The notes: generated from the letters alone by a model not told the origin. DNA of 64,000 nt from Epiperipatus broadwayi (GCA_028023455.1 JAQFVV010012398.1:4548682-4612681); one strand, 5' to 3'. Positions 37,058 to 49,000 are shown, numbered from the stretch's first letter. Numbers and translations: made by a program.

Positions 37058-37462
37058 AATAAATGCTTAATGGGTTTAGGTAAATTGTTAGAAGTTTTTT
37101 TGTATAAAAGAGAGAGAGGGGGGGGGAATGTTTAAATTTGTTTTATATTCATTTAAATATATAGTTTAGGAATGTAGTTTTAAGATGGGTTTTAGATAAA
37201 ATTTAAAGAAAGGGGGAGGTTTTTGGAAATTAGAGTTGGTATTTAAATTTGTATAGAAAGTTTCTTGGATGATTTTAAGATATATTGTAATTAAACAATG
37301 TAAAAAAAAAAAAAAAAAGAGTAATAAAATATAGCAGTGGGAGAAAGCTGTAAGTAAAATATATTTCTATATGTTTAATATGTTTGTTATTATGTTAATG
37401 TAAGAGAAAGTTTTTATGTAATTGAAGTTTATTTGTTGATATGTATTTAATATTGTTGCAGA

Positions 37463-37508
37463 TCCTTGAAAATGACTGTATGAGATAAAACAGTTGAAAC
37501 GTTGGAGT
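37463..37508 (+). ncRNA. Decayed hammerhead-like motif in PLE 3' tail
   Basis: Reads CTTGAAAA, then stem II TGACTGT, loop, ACAGTT, then GAAAC and GTTGGAG. Stem II and GAAAC are clear, but the first core box is CTTGAAAA instead of CTGATGA. Hammerheads are established features of PLE terminal repeats. The same order occurs at 12.1 and 24.6 kb. Confidence 0.45.
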
Positions 37509-37664
37509 TTTGTATATTAATGTATATATATGTTCAGTATTGAGATAAAAAATAAAGTTTTTGAAAAGAAAAAAGGAGAAGGATTTTTTATTTGTTGATA
37601 TTATTGTAGAACATATATATTTTAAAAGAAAAAGTGGATGTACCTTTGCTGTGTTATTATATTT

Positions 37665-37850
37665 TATATTTATTATTACAACCCTTCACAAGTATTAAAA
37701 GTGAAGAGAAACCATCCCCTATTTTGTATGAGAGTAATGTAGTGAAAATTACATTATAGAAACATTATTCTTTAAGTGGACAATCTTTAGTTTAATGAAG
37801 GAATAATAAAAAAAATTAATATATTTATCAAACATGTTTTTTTAATACAT
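37665..37850 (+). mobile_element. Right target-site duplication and rest of the split family A unit
   Basis: 37665-37678 repeats the 14 bp target site. From there CAACCCTTCACAAG, TATTAAAAGTG, GAGAGTAATGTAGTGAAAATTA, GAAACATTATT and CAATCTTTAGT follow the family A body in order, so this is the downstream piece of the interrupted unit. Confidence 0.75.
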
Positions 37851-38962
37851 ATTAAAAAAAAACACAGGCGACCTATGGCATCCTTTGCTAATTTCTCTTG
37901 CTATATTCACTTCATCATTATCATCATTTTATCTATTCTATATCTATAAAATGATGTGACTAAATGATGTATGTTGGCTAAAAATTCTGGATGTAAATTG
38001 TTAATAAGCAAATAAAGTGGTCATCTTTATAGAAAAGAAAAAAATGTTGTTAAAAATCTCTGAAATATAGAATATTTGTAGTCAAATATATAGAAATTTG
38101 AAATTAATTTATTTAACAATAAACTTGTTTCGGTGCAATTAAATAAATATTAAAGAAAAAAGTTGCATTTGATGAAATACTTAATGTGACTTATTTAACA
38201 TGACAAAAATAGAACTTATTTTTTTAAATAATACTTATACTTTTTGTTAAAATATATAAATGAAACATATAGAGGTTTTTTTTAAAAAATTTCTTTAAAT
38301 TAAATGTTTTTCTAAAGGCTTTGTGTGGGTAACGGAAGTGACGATTTTAATGTTGGGGAAAATCTTAAAATATTTTAATCTTTCAGGAATTTTTTTTTTT
38401 GGAAAAAAAAAATTTGAAAGCATTGATAATAAACATTTTGCTATTCTAATTTTTTATTTTCTTTGGCAATAAATAATCTGTTTTCAGGAACGGAACTTAG
38501 AAATACAACGTGTTAAATGGAGGAATTTTAAATCCTACATATATGTGTTTGGTGTCGTTGGAATTCAAAATTGCCTTACATATATTATATGGAAAAAAGA
38601 TACTATTAGAAATAAATATTTTTCCATAAGCTTTACTGAAAGAGTATGAGTGAGTGGAACAAGCCGCGATGAGTTAAACGCTGAAGGTGCCAGAGAGGCT
38701 ATGCCATTCCACCTAGTATTTATAATATATAAAATTAAAGTGGAAGATACTGTAAATCCTGAAAGATTAATTGAATGTTTAAGCATTCAATGTACTGACA
38801 CATTACAATGCAGAGTGCGAATTCTATATATTAATATAAATTCATGATAACCATAAGTTATTCTGAAATCACTGTAAATGATTAGTTTTAAAAAAACTGC
38901 CCAAATATGACTACAACAAAAAATGTATATAAAACTTTTATTAATTTTAATTTATAGTTTTT
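37851..38962. other. AT-rich spacer, nothing recognised
   Basis: Open frames around 38565-38847 on both strands overlap each other and show no family resemblance. Confidence 0.45.
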
Positions 38963-39288
38963 TAGCAATCAGGATAATGCACATGCGCTTTACAGATTTT
39001 AAACTATATGTAAATAAATACTCTCATTTTCAAACACAAGATAAAGTCTTTATGAAAAAATAGAATGAATCCATCTATCTTTTCAACCCAAACGTTTAAG
39101 TATGGGCCAATCTTAAGTGCTCTCATCTCCAAACACGTAAGATTGGCCCATAATTAAATGTTTGTGTTGAAAAGATAGATGGATTCATTCTATCTTTTCA
39201 TAGAGACTTTATCTTGTGTTTGAGAAAGAGTATTTATTTACGTATAGTTTAAAATCTGTAAAGTGCATGTGCATTAGCCTGATTGCTA
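38963..39288. mobile_element. Foldback/MITE-like palindrome, 326 bp
   Basis: Arms of about 150 bp (38963-39115, 39141-39288) start TAGCAATCAGG and end CCTGATTGCTA. Strong pairs include GATGGATTCATTCTAT, AAAGTCTCTATG-like and AAGATTGGCCCATA. The loop is about 25 bp. No coding sequence and no clear TSD. It shares ATGGATTCATTCTAT with the palindrome at 59863-60176. Confidence 0.85.
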
Positions 39289-41892
39289 ATTTACAATTAC
39301 AATTTATTAACATAGCGCTATATAAGAAAATACTGTGTTATAGTTGTTTGTAATTAATTTAAATAATACATTCATTTTGTTGATGAGTAGTAAATAACCA
39401 TTTTATATTACTTAGAAATGCATTTAGTAATTAGGAAGTCATACTTCAACCATTTGAAGTATTTACTATTATAATAAATGAGTTGAAGTCTTTTTGATAA
39501 CTCTCAAATCTTTTAAAATAAATCCAGCTAAGATGATAGCTCATAAACAAATATTGGTTTCTCAATTTATTTACTTTGTCATTTTAAAAAAAAAAATCAT
39601 TATTTGTTAATACCAAATATTTTAATAGCATGCTATTCTTCACTGAGAAACAAATGAATCATTTGATATAGTGATGTTGTTTATTGATACTAATTTCTTA
39701 AAGTGAATCACTTAGTGTTAAATGGGTACCATGTGCACAACCATAATGGATAGTAGACTTTAGCAAATAATAGAAAAGTTTCTTTGAGACTATCACAGAT
39801 TAAACAAACCAGAATTTTAAAAAGAAAGTTAAACTAGTATAGGTAATAGATTAGGTGTTAGAGTCATCAAACTTTACATTACGATTTTTACTTATAGAAT
39901 AGTTATGTTGTTATGAAAAGTTTTTTCATTCTATTTCAAGACCATGTAATGAATCTTAAGTAATGAATAGATAAAAGATGGTAGTACTATTACATTCACA
40001 TCTATTTCTATTTCATCTGCATTTCCAAACTAGTTTTTGTTTTTAGTTTAATAATAATAATAATAATAATAAAGAATAAAATAAAATTGTTGATTGAGAG
40101 GCATGTCAATTCCAGGGAATCCAGTTGCATTAGATTTAAGCTCCTCATTGATGGAAATTAAAATTAAAAATTATTTTGGGAATTTGGAAAAAATAGTATT
40201 GGGTGCTAAAATAATAATATTGCAGTATCTTTTGATTATTCACCTTTACTACAGATGCTTTGGAATATGAAAAAGAGAATATTCCTTATATGAGAAATGA
40301 ATCTGGTTGACATAAAAAAAAAAATTGTTTTTTGTATCATAATATCTTTGAAGTTGACATTTATCCCATTCCAAGCAAAAATAATTCTATGAAAAAGGCA
40401 TTCAGTTTTCAAATGCTTCAAAAGTTGAATCATGAACATATCTTGATACAATAAATTTTTACAGAATGTGTCTTATTACAACAAGCTTTTCATAAAATAA
40501 ATACAAAAAATAATAATAATTGAATGGCTATCTTGATCAGAAGTTCATAAAAATTACGAGTACTGAAAGTGTCAGAAATAGAATCGCTTCATAGATTTTA
40601 CAATTCAGACTTTTACACTCTTCCATTGCACTAAACCATGCAGAGCAATAAGTATTTTTTTTATTTAAATAAGTTTTAGAAATGATATCAGATATCTCAT
40701 TACATAAATAACTGCTATTGCAATCCACAATAAAAGATACAAAATGATTGATTTTATTTGAATCAATATCATTATCTTAAACAGAAACTGTATACAGAAT
40801 AATTGACAGACAAAACTTGTATTTGTGCACAGATCACAAATTTTCATGGTAAAATTCAACCTTTGCAAAATCTTTTTTTTTAATCATTGAAAATATATAG
40901 CTGAAATACATCCTCAAAAGGATTTTAGGGTGCTTTAAAATATATATCTGGGGAAAAATATTGAGACTGTGATGTGACACTATTTCTATTTCAATAAAAA
41001 GTATAAATAAATAAAAAAAACAGAAGATCAGTTCTTAAGTATAATTGATTGAAGCAAATGTTAAAGTATAAATTGGTATTACTTACAAAAACTTCTAATC
41101 AATAAGTAATCAAAGTAACTGCTTATAACTATTAACCTTTTCAGAAAGTTAGTATTATGATAATAATTTTATATAGTTCTATCCACACAAATCCTCCACT
41201 TTATGAATGAATACAATCGAAACAAAAAACCAATTATTATCAAAGTTGCTGAATTGTATTAAACAATTGAAGCTAGCAGAGTAATCTTGATTAGTAATGC
41301 CAATTGATTTTATTAATATTCTAGGATATTTTTTTTATGTTACTGTTTCATCTTACTATTTTGCAATTATTGTTTGGTAAATATTTTATCTGGGGTGAGA
41401 TATATATATATATATGTATCTTTTTTTAATATAATCCATGTGGCTTTTAAATAGTTTAGGGTAAAATATTTATAATATATGCTATAAATTACTCAATAAC
41501 TTAATTAATATAAAAGCATTTCTGAAATACAATCTTATTTAACATTTTGATACTACTTATGCAACAAAAATTAATAGAATGTAATATTTCTAATATCAAT
41601 AAGGGAGCAGCAATAACATCTTAATTCTGATTCTATTATATACACAGAGATTATTATATAAACTGCATAGCGTAGAAAAATTGAAATGGTGCTTACAATA
41701 AACATAATAATATAAACTGTAGCTTTGCTTTCTAATTTTAAAAACATTCTATATATTCATTTATTAACACTATTCAAAAGAGTAGTTATTTTCATGCTAC
41801 TCTAAAATCAACTAATGTAAAATTGAGTAATCAATGGATTCCAATTAATATAATACTATAATATTTCCAATTCAAAGTGGTAATTTGCTTTT
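39289..41892. other. AT-rich spacer with an (AAT)n run
   Basis: A TAA/AAT microsatellite lies at about 40050-40074, and AT runs near 41400-41415. No gene or element recognised. Confidence 0.5.
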
Positions 41893-41900
41893 CTCTAGAG
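41893..41900 (+). repeat. hAT target-site duplication, left
   Basis: CTCTAGAG, repeated exactly at 44268-44275. The 8 bp length is diagnostic of hAT elements. Confidence 0.85.
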
Positions 41901-42383
41901 CAGCAGATCCCAGTCTTTTTCTCTTGCATACCCCTTGATTAGGTTTTTCTTTCTTGCATACCAATCCTCACCCACCTCTCAAAAAAGTTTTTTTTTTTTT
42001 TTTTCAAATACTTTAGATTAGCTAAACAAACAAATGACTCAAATTAACCTAATAATATTTATTGGTTTTTATTTTTAATTTTACATTTAACCATTTATTT
42101 CAACTTTTAAATTAATTTAATATGGCTCTTAATAATTTTAATGTGATTTGAGCTTGTTTCATGGATCCTAGTTTTTTAAATTAGGTTCAAATGAAAACAG
42201 ATATAACTTCAAATCAGGAACTGTATCAAAAGCTTATTGCAATATTTATTCTTAATAAAGATGAGAATACTCTTTCAACAAGCTCTATATTCATGAAAGG
42301 TAATAAACATTTTATTACTTTATCAATGAGTTTCTGGTACTCTTTTTTCACTGCTGCCCAGAAGTCAATGACATTTCTTTATC

Positions 42384-42426
<43 letters not shown>

Positions 42427-44267
42427 GATTGTAAAGATAAATCATTCAAAAGTTCAATAATATTTGCTTTTTCAGGCATTGATAATTTTTCACCTTATTG
42501 AAAAAACAATTCCTTGAATGGAATTAAAATTCAGTTATCTTCACTATTTCACTTTAGAAAATACTAACTGAACAAGACCTTAAGTTCTTTTAAGTGCACT
42601 ATTTTACTACTTTTTACTAATTTTGAAAATTTCAGCTCATTCTCAGATAAAAAACTGTGAAGGGTCTCAAAAATTTCAGATTGTTATTTTTCAATATGAT
42701 TCTCAAAAGTGACTTTCTCGATTATAAACACAATTTTATCAGACACCCTTAAAGATGGTTATGTAACTGTTCTGTAATTTTAAGTTTAGTTTATTTCTGA
42801 AAAAAAAAATCAGATAAATATGCAAGCTGTATGAAGCCATTCCCTTTCTTGAAACAAGCTCAACTCAAAAACATGGTCTTCAAAAAAATTTGAATTTTCA
42901 TGACTCTGTTCAAACAATCTTATACGTACTTTTTTTTAAAAAAACCACCTCACTTTTGTGTAAAAGTAATGTAGAAGAGTCACCTTCCATTTCTTCATAT
43001 AAAAATATGAATAGTCTGGAGTTTTTTTGGAATTGGCCTTAATACAATTAATAACTTTGACAGATTGATTGAATCTGGTAGAATCTTGGAAGCTAGGCTT
43101 TGCCTATGAACACAGCAATAATTTCAAGCTATATAGGGAACTTCTTCTTTGATGCAGCCATGTAAACTAGTATAACGGCAGATATAAATTTTCCACCATT
43201 TATGCAAACATCGTAGCAATTGACTCAATCAATTTCTTTTTCACTAAAACAACACTGAATGATGTTAAATATGTCCTTGCCTTTACATCTTTCAGTGAGA
43301 AGATAGCAAAGTAAAAAATTTTCTTCAAGCTCTTTATCATTTAATTATCTTATAATAATAAAAATATTGATAAATTGGAAACATCAATGCTCCACCCATA
43401 TTGCAAAGAAGGGAATTTTTTTAATTCTTTCAATATGTCTTTAATTTTATCAGCAACTGTATTGTTTGGAAATATTGTTAATTTTTCAAACATATTCTTC
43501 ACTGAATATACATTGAACAGCATCTTTGATACAAATAGATATCAAATTTTCAGCAATTATATGATTTTTACTATTTTTAGCAATATGATAACTTATTCTG
43601 TATGGTGCTTTTTCTCATTCATTTTGTGTGCAAATAAGAAATTAGGTTGGAGACATTTGATAGTCACTGGAAAAAACTAAAAAATTTTAAATTTATAAAT
43701 TAGTTGTTTTGTCTTTAAATGGTGCAACAATAAAGATAGTTTTATATTACTGTTAGAAGACAGTTTCATACTAACTTTAATTAATATCTCTCACAAATAA
43801 TGCATGGTGGTTTCAGACAGTCTTCATCTTCTGTAAATGAAAATTCATGTCTCAAATATACAGCAGAATATTTTTTCATCTTTAATGGAGCACTGATGTT
43901 TTGAGTTTTCTTTAATAGTGTTAACTTTATCTCTTGAAAGAATGGACCTATCAGTTGTCACATCCTGAGCATTACGCTTGTAAATCAGTCCTTGCAGCAC
44001 CTGACTCTGCAGGTCAAATTTCAATGCTAACTAGAACTTAAGTATTCTAATTTTCAACCACTTACCCATTTTGAGCACAAAAATAATATCAATAGAAAGT
44101 CACTCAAATCAATAAATAATAGCTAAACACTTTAAATTAAGCAATCATAAGAAAGGAATGATCTACACCTATTAATAGACATTACTCATTTGACACTCAG
44201 ACAAACACTAAAATTATAAACCACTGTCAAACCCAGAAATACACATACCACAATTTGGAAGCCGCTG
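41901..44267 (-). mobile_element. hAT DNA transposon, degenerate, 2367 bp
   Basis: Terminal inverted repeats begin CAGCAGATCCCAG (left) and CAGCGGCTTCCAA (reverse complement of the right end). Both fit the CAGNGGTTCCCAA style of many hAT elements, though about 4 of 13 positions differ. An exact 8 bp duplication CTCTAGAG flanks it. The interior encodes a broken transposase on the minus strand. Confidence 0.88.
42780..43870 (-). pseudogene. ZBED/FAM200-like hAT transposase remnant
   Basis: Minus-strand fragments follow the order of ZBED5/FAM200/SCAND3-like hAT proteins. A BED-finger-like piece YLRHEFSFTEDEDCLKPPCIIC lies near 43780-43860, followed by SSNSNIKLSLLLHHLKTK. After a poorly readable middle comes VHRQSLASKILPDSINL near 43060-43125. 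Then come an EEMEGDSSTLLLHKSEVV-like segment, which in the family reads as a TEVRWLSRGKVL region, and RLFEQSHENSNFF. Many stops and frameshifts. The plus-strand open frame at 43375-43680 is a shadow. Confidence 0.75.
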
Positions 44268-44275
44268 CTCTAGAG
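44268..44275 (+). repeat. hAT target-site duplication, right
   Basis: CTCTAGAG, matching 41893-41900. Confidence 0.85.
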
Positions 44276-45335
44276 TGAAAAGAAAGAACTACTATTGGGA
44301 ACGCATGAGAATGTATGATATTAGTATAAATATTCATAAGATTGGATTTTTAAATTAGTAAAGCTTTGTTTTAAAATGTTTAAATTAAAATTTTAAAATA
44401 AAAATGAGTTTTAAAAAAGCTAAAACAAAATAATAGATCTAAATAACCATTGCATGTAAAAACCTCTTCATAAAGAGTATTAGTCAACTTTGTATCATTT
44501 ACCAGATTAGTAAATTGTTTATTGGTGAAGATAATTATGGTTTTCCTTGTATTAATTTATTTTCACTTTATTTACCATCATTGTTAAATGTACAATGAGA
44601 TTAGCTGTAGGTTATCTACTTAAAAATTTTGAAATTGCTCTAGAAAATTTCAGCTATTTAAAAAATCTTATAGAATTACTTCAAGTTTAAATCCTAATCA
44701 AGGACAGACCATATTGTTTAGTTTATTTTCAAGCTAAACTGTTCAAAAATTAATATTCAAATTATATTTAGAAATAACTTCCACATTTCTTTTTTTCAAA
44801 AAAAGTAAATCATAACTGATAATATGGCTCACAGACTCAACATACCATATCAAAGAGTAATCCTTTTCATTTATTGATTAGATTTGTTTAATGAGTTTTA
44901 CCATTACTATCAACCCTCATTTATAAGAAGAGTTCATCTTACTTATTTGTTTTAACTAACAAACTTTTCCGTTGCAACACAATGCATATTTCAGTTCCCC
45001 AAATAACTGACAGTTTCAATGAAGAAAACAGTCTTTTTCAGAACTGTAAATACACAATGAATATAAATATCATTGTCATTACAAAAATCAAACATACAAA
45101 ATGAATTTATAAATATTAAAAATATGCATTAAAAAAATTAAACTTAACTCAAATCTAATTTTTTTATTAATTTTAATATTTATAATATATGTGTTTAAAT
45201 ACTCAATTTTAATTATATTTAAGTTTAAATTTAATCATTGTTTGTGAAAGTTGATCACAGAACTGTCGTGTTTTTTAAAATACATAGAAGAAAACAAGCA
45301 TACATTATTTTCCCAGTGATGAACGTTTATTCATC
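44276..45335. other. AT-rich spacer, nothing recognised
   Basis: No features supported on either strand. Confidence 0.5.
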
Positions 45336-45339
45336 AAAA

Positions 45340-46540
45340 AAAAAAAAAAAAAACAGATACAAATACAGTCAGAAAAAGGTTTATAAGGGAGTGATTATAT
45401 GATAAATTGAAATTTCAGGAGCAACATGGTAAGAGGGGAAGGATACATGTGAAAAGGGATGGTAAAGTGGAAAGGGGAAATGGTGTGTAGTCCAGGCCAG
45501 GCTGAAATGCATGTCTTCGTGATTGAGTCCTATGACAGAGGATGGGAGTTGGAGGATTTCCCCAAAGTGTCTGTGAAGAGTGGAGGTGGGGCTAGTTTGG
45601 TATCTCTGGTTTTGAGAGAGTGAATTATATCCAAGAGCTTTTGAATCACTGAGTGTACTCTCTGGTTAAAGATAATGGCACATCAGAGCAACCAGAGTGC
45701 ATAGATGAGGAAAACTGATAGTCTAATAGCAGCAAAGACCCTGTTTTTATGGATTCTGGTTGAAGATGGTATTCCTGTGCGAGGAAAGGCAGGTGTTGAT
45801 GACATTTCTTGTACCAAGCAGAAAGGGACATTTAAGTAGGAAATGCTGGAGGGTTTCATTGTCAGTTTTACAGAGCTGGCATATGGGAGAGATCTTGGTG
45901 AAACCCCTATGGTTGACCAGAAATTGATTTGTGGGAAGGGAGTGAAGATTGATTTTGAGGAAATTGAGGAATTTTGCCTCAAGGGACCTCTTTTGAATTT
46001 GCGGATTAATTGAGCATTGGTAAGTTTGAGGAATGTAGGGATACAATGGAAAAGTCTGCAGTCTAATTGAAAACCTCCCAGTACTTTAGTTTGCTGCTAA
46101 TGGATGGTATAACAAAGCCAGTCTTTTGTAGGATGTTGGAAATGAGTGAGATCCATGACCTGGGCCTGCCACTGGGAGGAGGAGTGTCAGTGGGTGTGAT
46201 AATGATATGCACAAGGTTGGCAGGAAAGTGACTTAGGAGTGTGAGGATAATGTGAGATCTCTGGATCAGAAGAGTGTCGATGGAGTGCAGGCCCAACCCA
46301 TTGAGGTTTTTAGGAAAACAAGTTCTTTTTAGGCTGATGGTGGTGGCCACCACCCTTCTGCCCCAGAGAAAATGGGTGCAAAGGGAATTGATTTTGGATA
46401 TAAAGGAATGTGTAGGTAGAACAATGGGGAGATAATATGATATTTTAGGAAACACTAGAAGATTGGGGATTCTTTCTGAATATTATATTGAAATTGTTTA
46501 CGAATGGACAAAGTGATAGTTGTAATGTTAAAGTATGAGT
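45340..46540 (-). pseudogene. 5'-truncated L1/Tx1-type LINE, RT C-terminal region
   Basis: Minus-strand segments in order. From 46455 to 46063: YYLPIVLPTHSFISKINSLC, a HFLWGRR block, then CFPKNLNGLGLHSIDTL, matching the fLW...cxPkxxGGLGl region of L1/Tx1 LINEs. From 46046 to 45747: a zinc-finger-like CQLCKTDNETLQHFLLKC (C-x2-C-x8-H-x4-C). From about 45740 to 45560 in shifted frames: LIYALWLL and a leucine-rich tail. At least one stop and two frameshifts separate the pieces. GC content is higher than the surroundings. The 3' end lies near an A run at 45336-45354 that is on the wrong strand to be this element's poly-A tail. Upstream RT and endonuclease are missing. Confidence 0.75.
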
Positions 46541-46736
46541 TCTTCAGATTAATGGGGACTCAACATTGTGAGACTGTTGTATAACCAATATTGAAAAAGA
46601 ACAACTCTACTATTGATAGACAGCTTGATTTTATCTTATTAATAATAAACCATTAAAAATGTTATTGATATATTTTGTATACAGTTAGTGGTAAGAAAAT
46701 TAATATGTAGACTTTTTTTTTATATAAATTATAAAC

Positions 46737-46752
46737 ATTATACATGTTATTA
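46737..46752 (+). repeat. Target-site duplication, left, of family B copy 2
   Basis: ATTATACATGTTATTA, repeated exactly at 47639-47654. Confidence 0.8.
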
Positions 46753-46867
46753 AACAATTCAAAACAAAACAACACTCTCCATATAGTAGTGCCATCTTGT
46801 GCTAACAAGAGCAATCAATGGATGCCAGAAGGCTTGTGCATAAAATCCCAATCTAATGCCTACTCAT

Positions 46868-46922
46868 CCAATATCCCCAGACTAGTTTCTGGCTTGTGGC
46901 CTTCATCAGTGTGGAGCCTTGG
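46868..46922 (-). ncRNA. Hammerhead ribozyme (family B), intact, minus strand
   Basis: Sequence identical to the plus-strand ribozyme at 47418-47472 when read on the minus strand. Core CTGATGA is complementary to 46903-46909 and GAAAC is present. Predicted cleavage follows the GTC just before TGGGGATATTGG. Confidence 0.8.
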
Positions 46923-47417
46923 ATCTGAGAGCACTGCACCCAGATCTTAGGATCTAATGCAACCCTCCAGCACCCACCTTTTAACTCTATTTAACTACAA
47001 AACTATGAGAATGAAATTGAAAACACTATTAATATTTTCAATCCAAGCTCAATAGCTTATATAGTCATATGGGTCTGAACTCAATTCAGTACCCATACAT
47101 TTTGGTGTCTTTGGCTCTTTAACAACCATAGCCACCACTATCCTATTAGGCAGGATTGGTGTTAAACCACTAAACATCACATGATCCTGCCTAATAGGAT
47201 AGTGGTGGCTATGGTTGTTAAAGAGCCAAAGACACCAAAATGTATGGGTACTGAATTGAGTTCAGACCCATATGACTATATAAGCTATTGAGCTTGGATT
47301 GAAAATATTAATAGTGTTTTCAATTTCATTCTCATAGTTTTGTAGTTAAATAGAGTTAAAAGGTGGGTGCTGGAGGGTTGCATTAGATCCTAAGATCTGG
47401 GTGCAGTGCTCTCAGAT

Positions 47418-47472
47418 CCAAGGCTCCACACTGATGAAGGCCACAAGCCAGAAACTAGTCTGGGGATATTGG
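47418..47472 (+). ncRNA. Hammerhead ribozyme (family B), intact, plus strand
   Basis: Type I. Outer stem I CCAA (47418-47421) pairs with TTGG (47469-47472). Inner stem I TCCACA (47425-47430) pairs with TGGGGA with one A/G mismatch. Core CTGATGA is at 47431-47437. Stem II is GGC/GCC with loop CACAA (47439-47449). GAAA is at 47451-47454. Stem III is ACTAGT, either a two-pair stem or a palindrome able to pair between two molecules. Predicted cleavage follows C47460. All invariant bases are present; the first stem II position is an A/A mismatch. Confidence 0.8.
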
Positions 47473-47638
47473 ATGAGTAGGCATTAGATTGGGATTTTAT
47501 GCACAAGCCTTCTGGCATCCATTGATTGCTCTTGTTAGCACAAGATGGCACTACTATATGGAGAGTGTTGTTTTGTTTTGAATTGTTTAATAACAATTAT
47601 TGTGCTAGTATGAGATAGTGATCATGTGATGTTTAGTG

Positions 47639-47654
47639 ATTATACATGTTATTA
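47639..47654 (+). repeat. Target-site duplication, right, of family B copy 2
   Basis: ATTATACATGTTATTA, matching 46737-46752. Confidence 0.8.
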
Positions 47655-49000
47655 TATAACACACATTATTACAAATAATTTACTTTTTATGTTAAAAATA
47701 AAATAAAAACTCTTTTTATAAATTTTCCAAGTAAAGTAGTTTCTTTTTAAATTGTATGACTTTATTAAAACTGACAATAATTGCTCCGTTTTTAATAATC
47801 TTGATTAGTTTTATGTTGGTAAATCTCCACCCGTATCTACTTTTAGAAATATGTGGCATTAATGTAGTTGACTTTTGCAATGAAAAACAAAAGTAGAATA
47901 AAAAAATTAAATAAATGAAAACTTTTAAAATACTGAATATATATCAAATTTTTATTACTATAAATTAATTGAAAACTCTAAAAATGTAGATCCAAATCCC
48001 CCTTCTTGTATTAAAAACTGTCTCAAAATAATTATATAATTATTTTTTTTTTTTACACTTTAAACTTACAATATAATTGTCTCAAGGGCATGTCGTAGTG
48101 TGACTGATAAATACTGCTGCTATCAATTATTTTAAAGCAAGAAGGATTTATTATTTTTTATTATTATTAAAAACAGTTATGTTTAGAATATCTAAAAAAA
48201 ACTTTTCACATAGAAGTTTTAACTCTTATAATAATAATAACACATTTAAACTAAACTTTTGAATAAATGCGTTATTAACACAACTTTAATTTTGTGATTT
48301 ATTTAAACCCGTAATTTAAATCCAATTCTTGGATAAGATCGGTGGTTGGGTCAATATATATTTCGGAGAAAATAGTATAAGATTATTTATTTAATTTAAT
48401 GCAGATAATTCATGATTATGCCCCATTAAATTTTTATGCTGATTAAAAAAACTGAGGTCTTTTATATAGATCTGCGGAATGCTTTGAATCGATTAGACAA
48501 CATTATAAAAATATCACAGATGATTGTAATGCTATAAAACAAAGCCGCCGACAAAAACGGAGCCCACAGATTTTCATGCAAGGCCTCTTTTTCATATGAT
48601 AGAAAATACTTTAAAAAAATATTTCATTTACTGATATGGATAGATAGATATATTGCCTTCAAGTCAAGAACGATTCTCTTTGTTAAAATTTTTAGAATCA
48701 GAATTCGCAAAAGGAAAAAAACATTCGGAAAATAATATATATATATTGCATTACAGGTATTTTATATTGTTTATTCAAATATTAATTCTATAAAATTGCA
48801 CAAATTGTTACTTATAATATATAAATAATTAGTTATTTACAAATTATAAATATGAATTTATCATCTACAATTGTACTACTTTGCATATGTAGTCATTATA
48901 GGGCCTTCAAAAAACAGTTTTACCCCCCCCCCCTTCTCCCCCAAAAAGGAAATGTAGTTAGTTATATTTAGCAAATGATAAAATGCTTTGATTATTTTTT
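47655..49000. other. AT-rich spacer, nothing recognised
   Basis: No features supported. A C-rich run lies at 48924-48944. Confidence 0.5.

Larger units (their letters stand above)
34593..37664. mobile_element. Head-to-head Penelope-like element dimer
   Basis: Two near-identical 5'-truncated PLE copies (34593-36083 minus, 36104-37595 plus) face each other across 20 bp. The minus copy reads through the spacer into 20 more bases of PLE coding sequence. Both copies therefore start within about 20 nt of each other, just before the RT catalytic YVDD. The plus copy has 69 bp extra at its 3' end (37596-37664). A 14 bp duplication flanks the whole unit, so it inserted as one event into a family A repeat. 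Arms are almost identical, implying recent insertion. Confidence 0.88.
46753..47638. mobile_element. Family B palindromic hammerhead element, copy 2, 886 bp
   Basis: Arms 46753-47165 (minus) and 47193-47590 (plus) are nearly perfect reverse complements. The centre contains ACCACTAAACATCACATG, which is the reversed family end segment. The right arm continues to a full end segment (CATGTGATGTTTAGTG) not present at the left edge. A 16 bp duplication flanks the element, so it inserted as a ready-made inverted dimer. Each arm has an identical, intact hammerhead. The 68-codon open frames in each arm (46744-46950, 47390-47596) are translations of the noncoding arm and should not be called genes. Confidence 0.88.

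Noticed and set aside
43375-43680. 101-codon plus-strand ORF
   Set aside because: Antisense shadow inside the hAT element, whose transposase fragments lie on the minus strand.
46744-47596. Two identical 68-codon ORFs on opposite strands
   Set aside because: They are translations of the two arms of the palindromic hammerhead element. No protein family, and the frame covers ribozyme structure.
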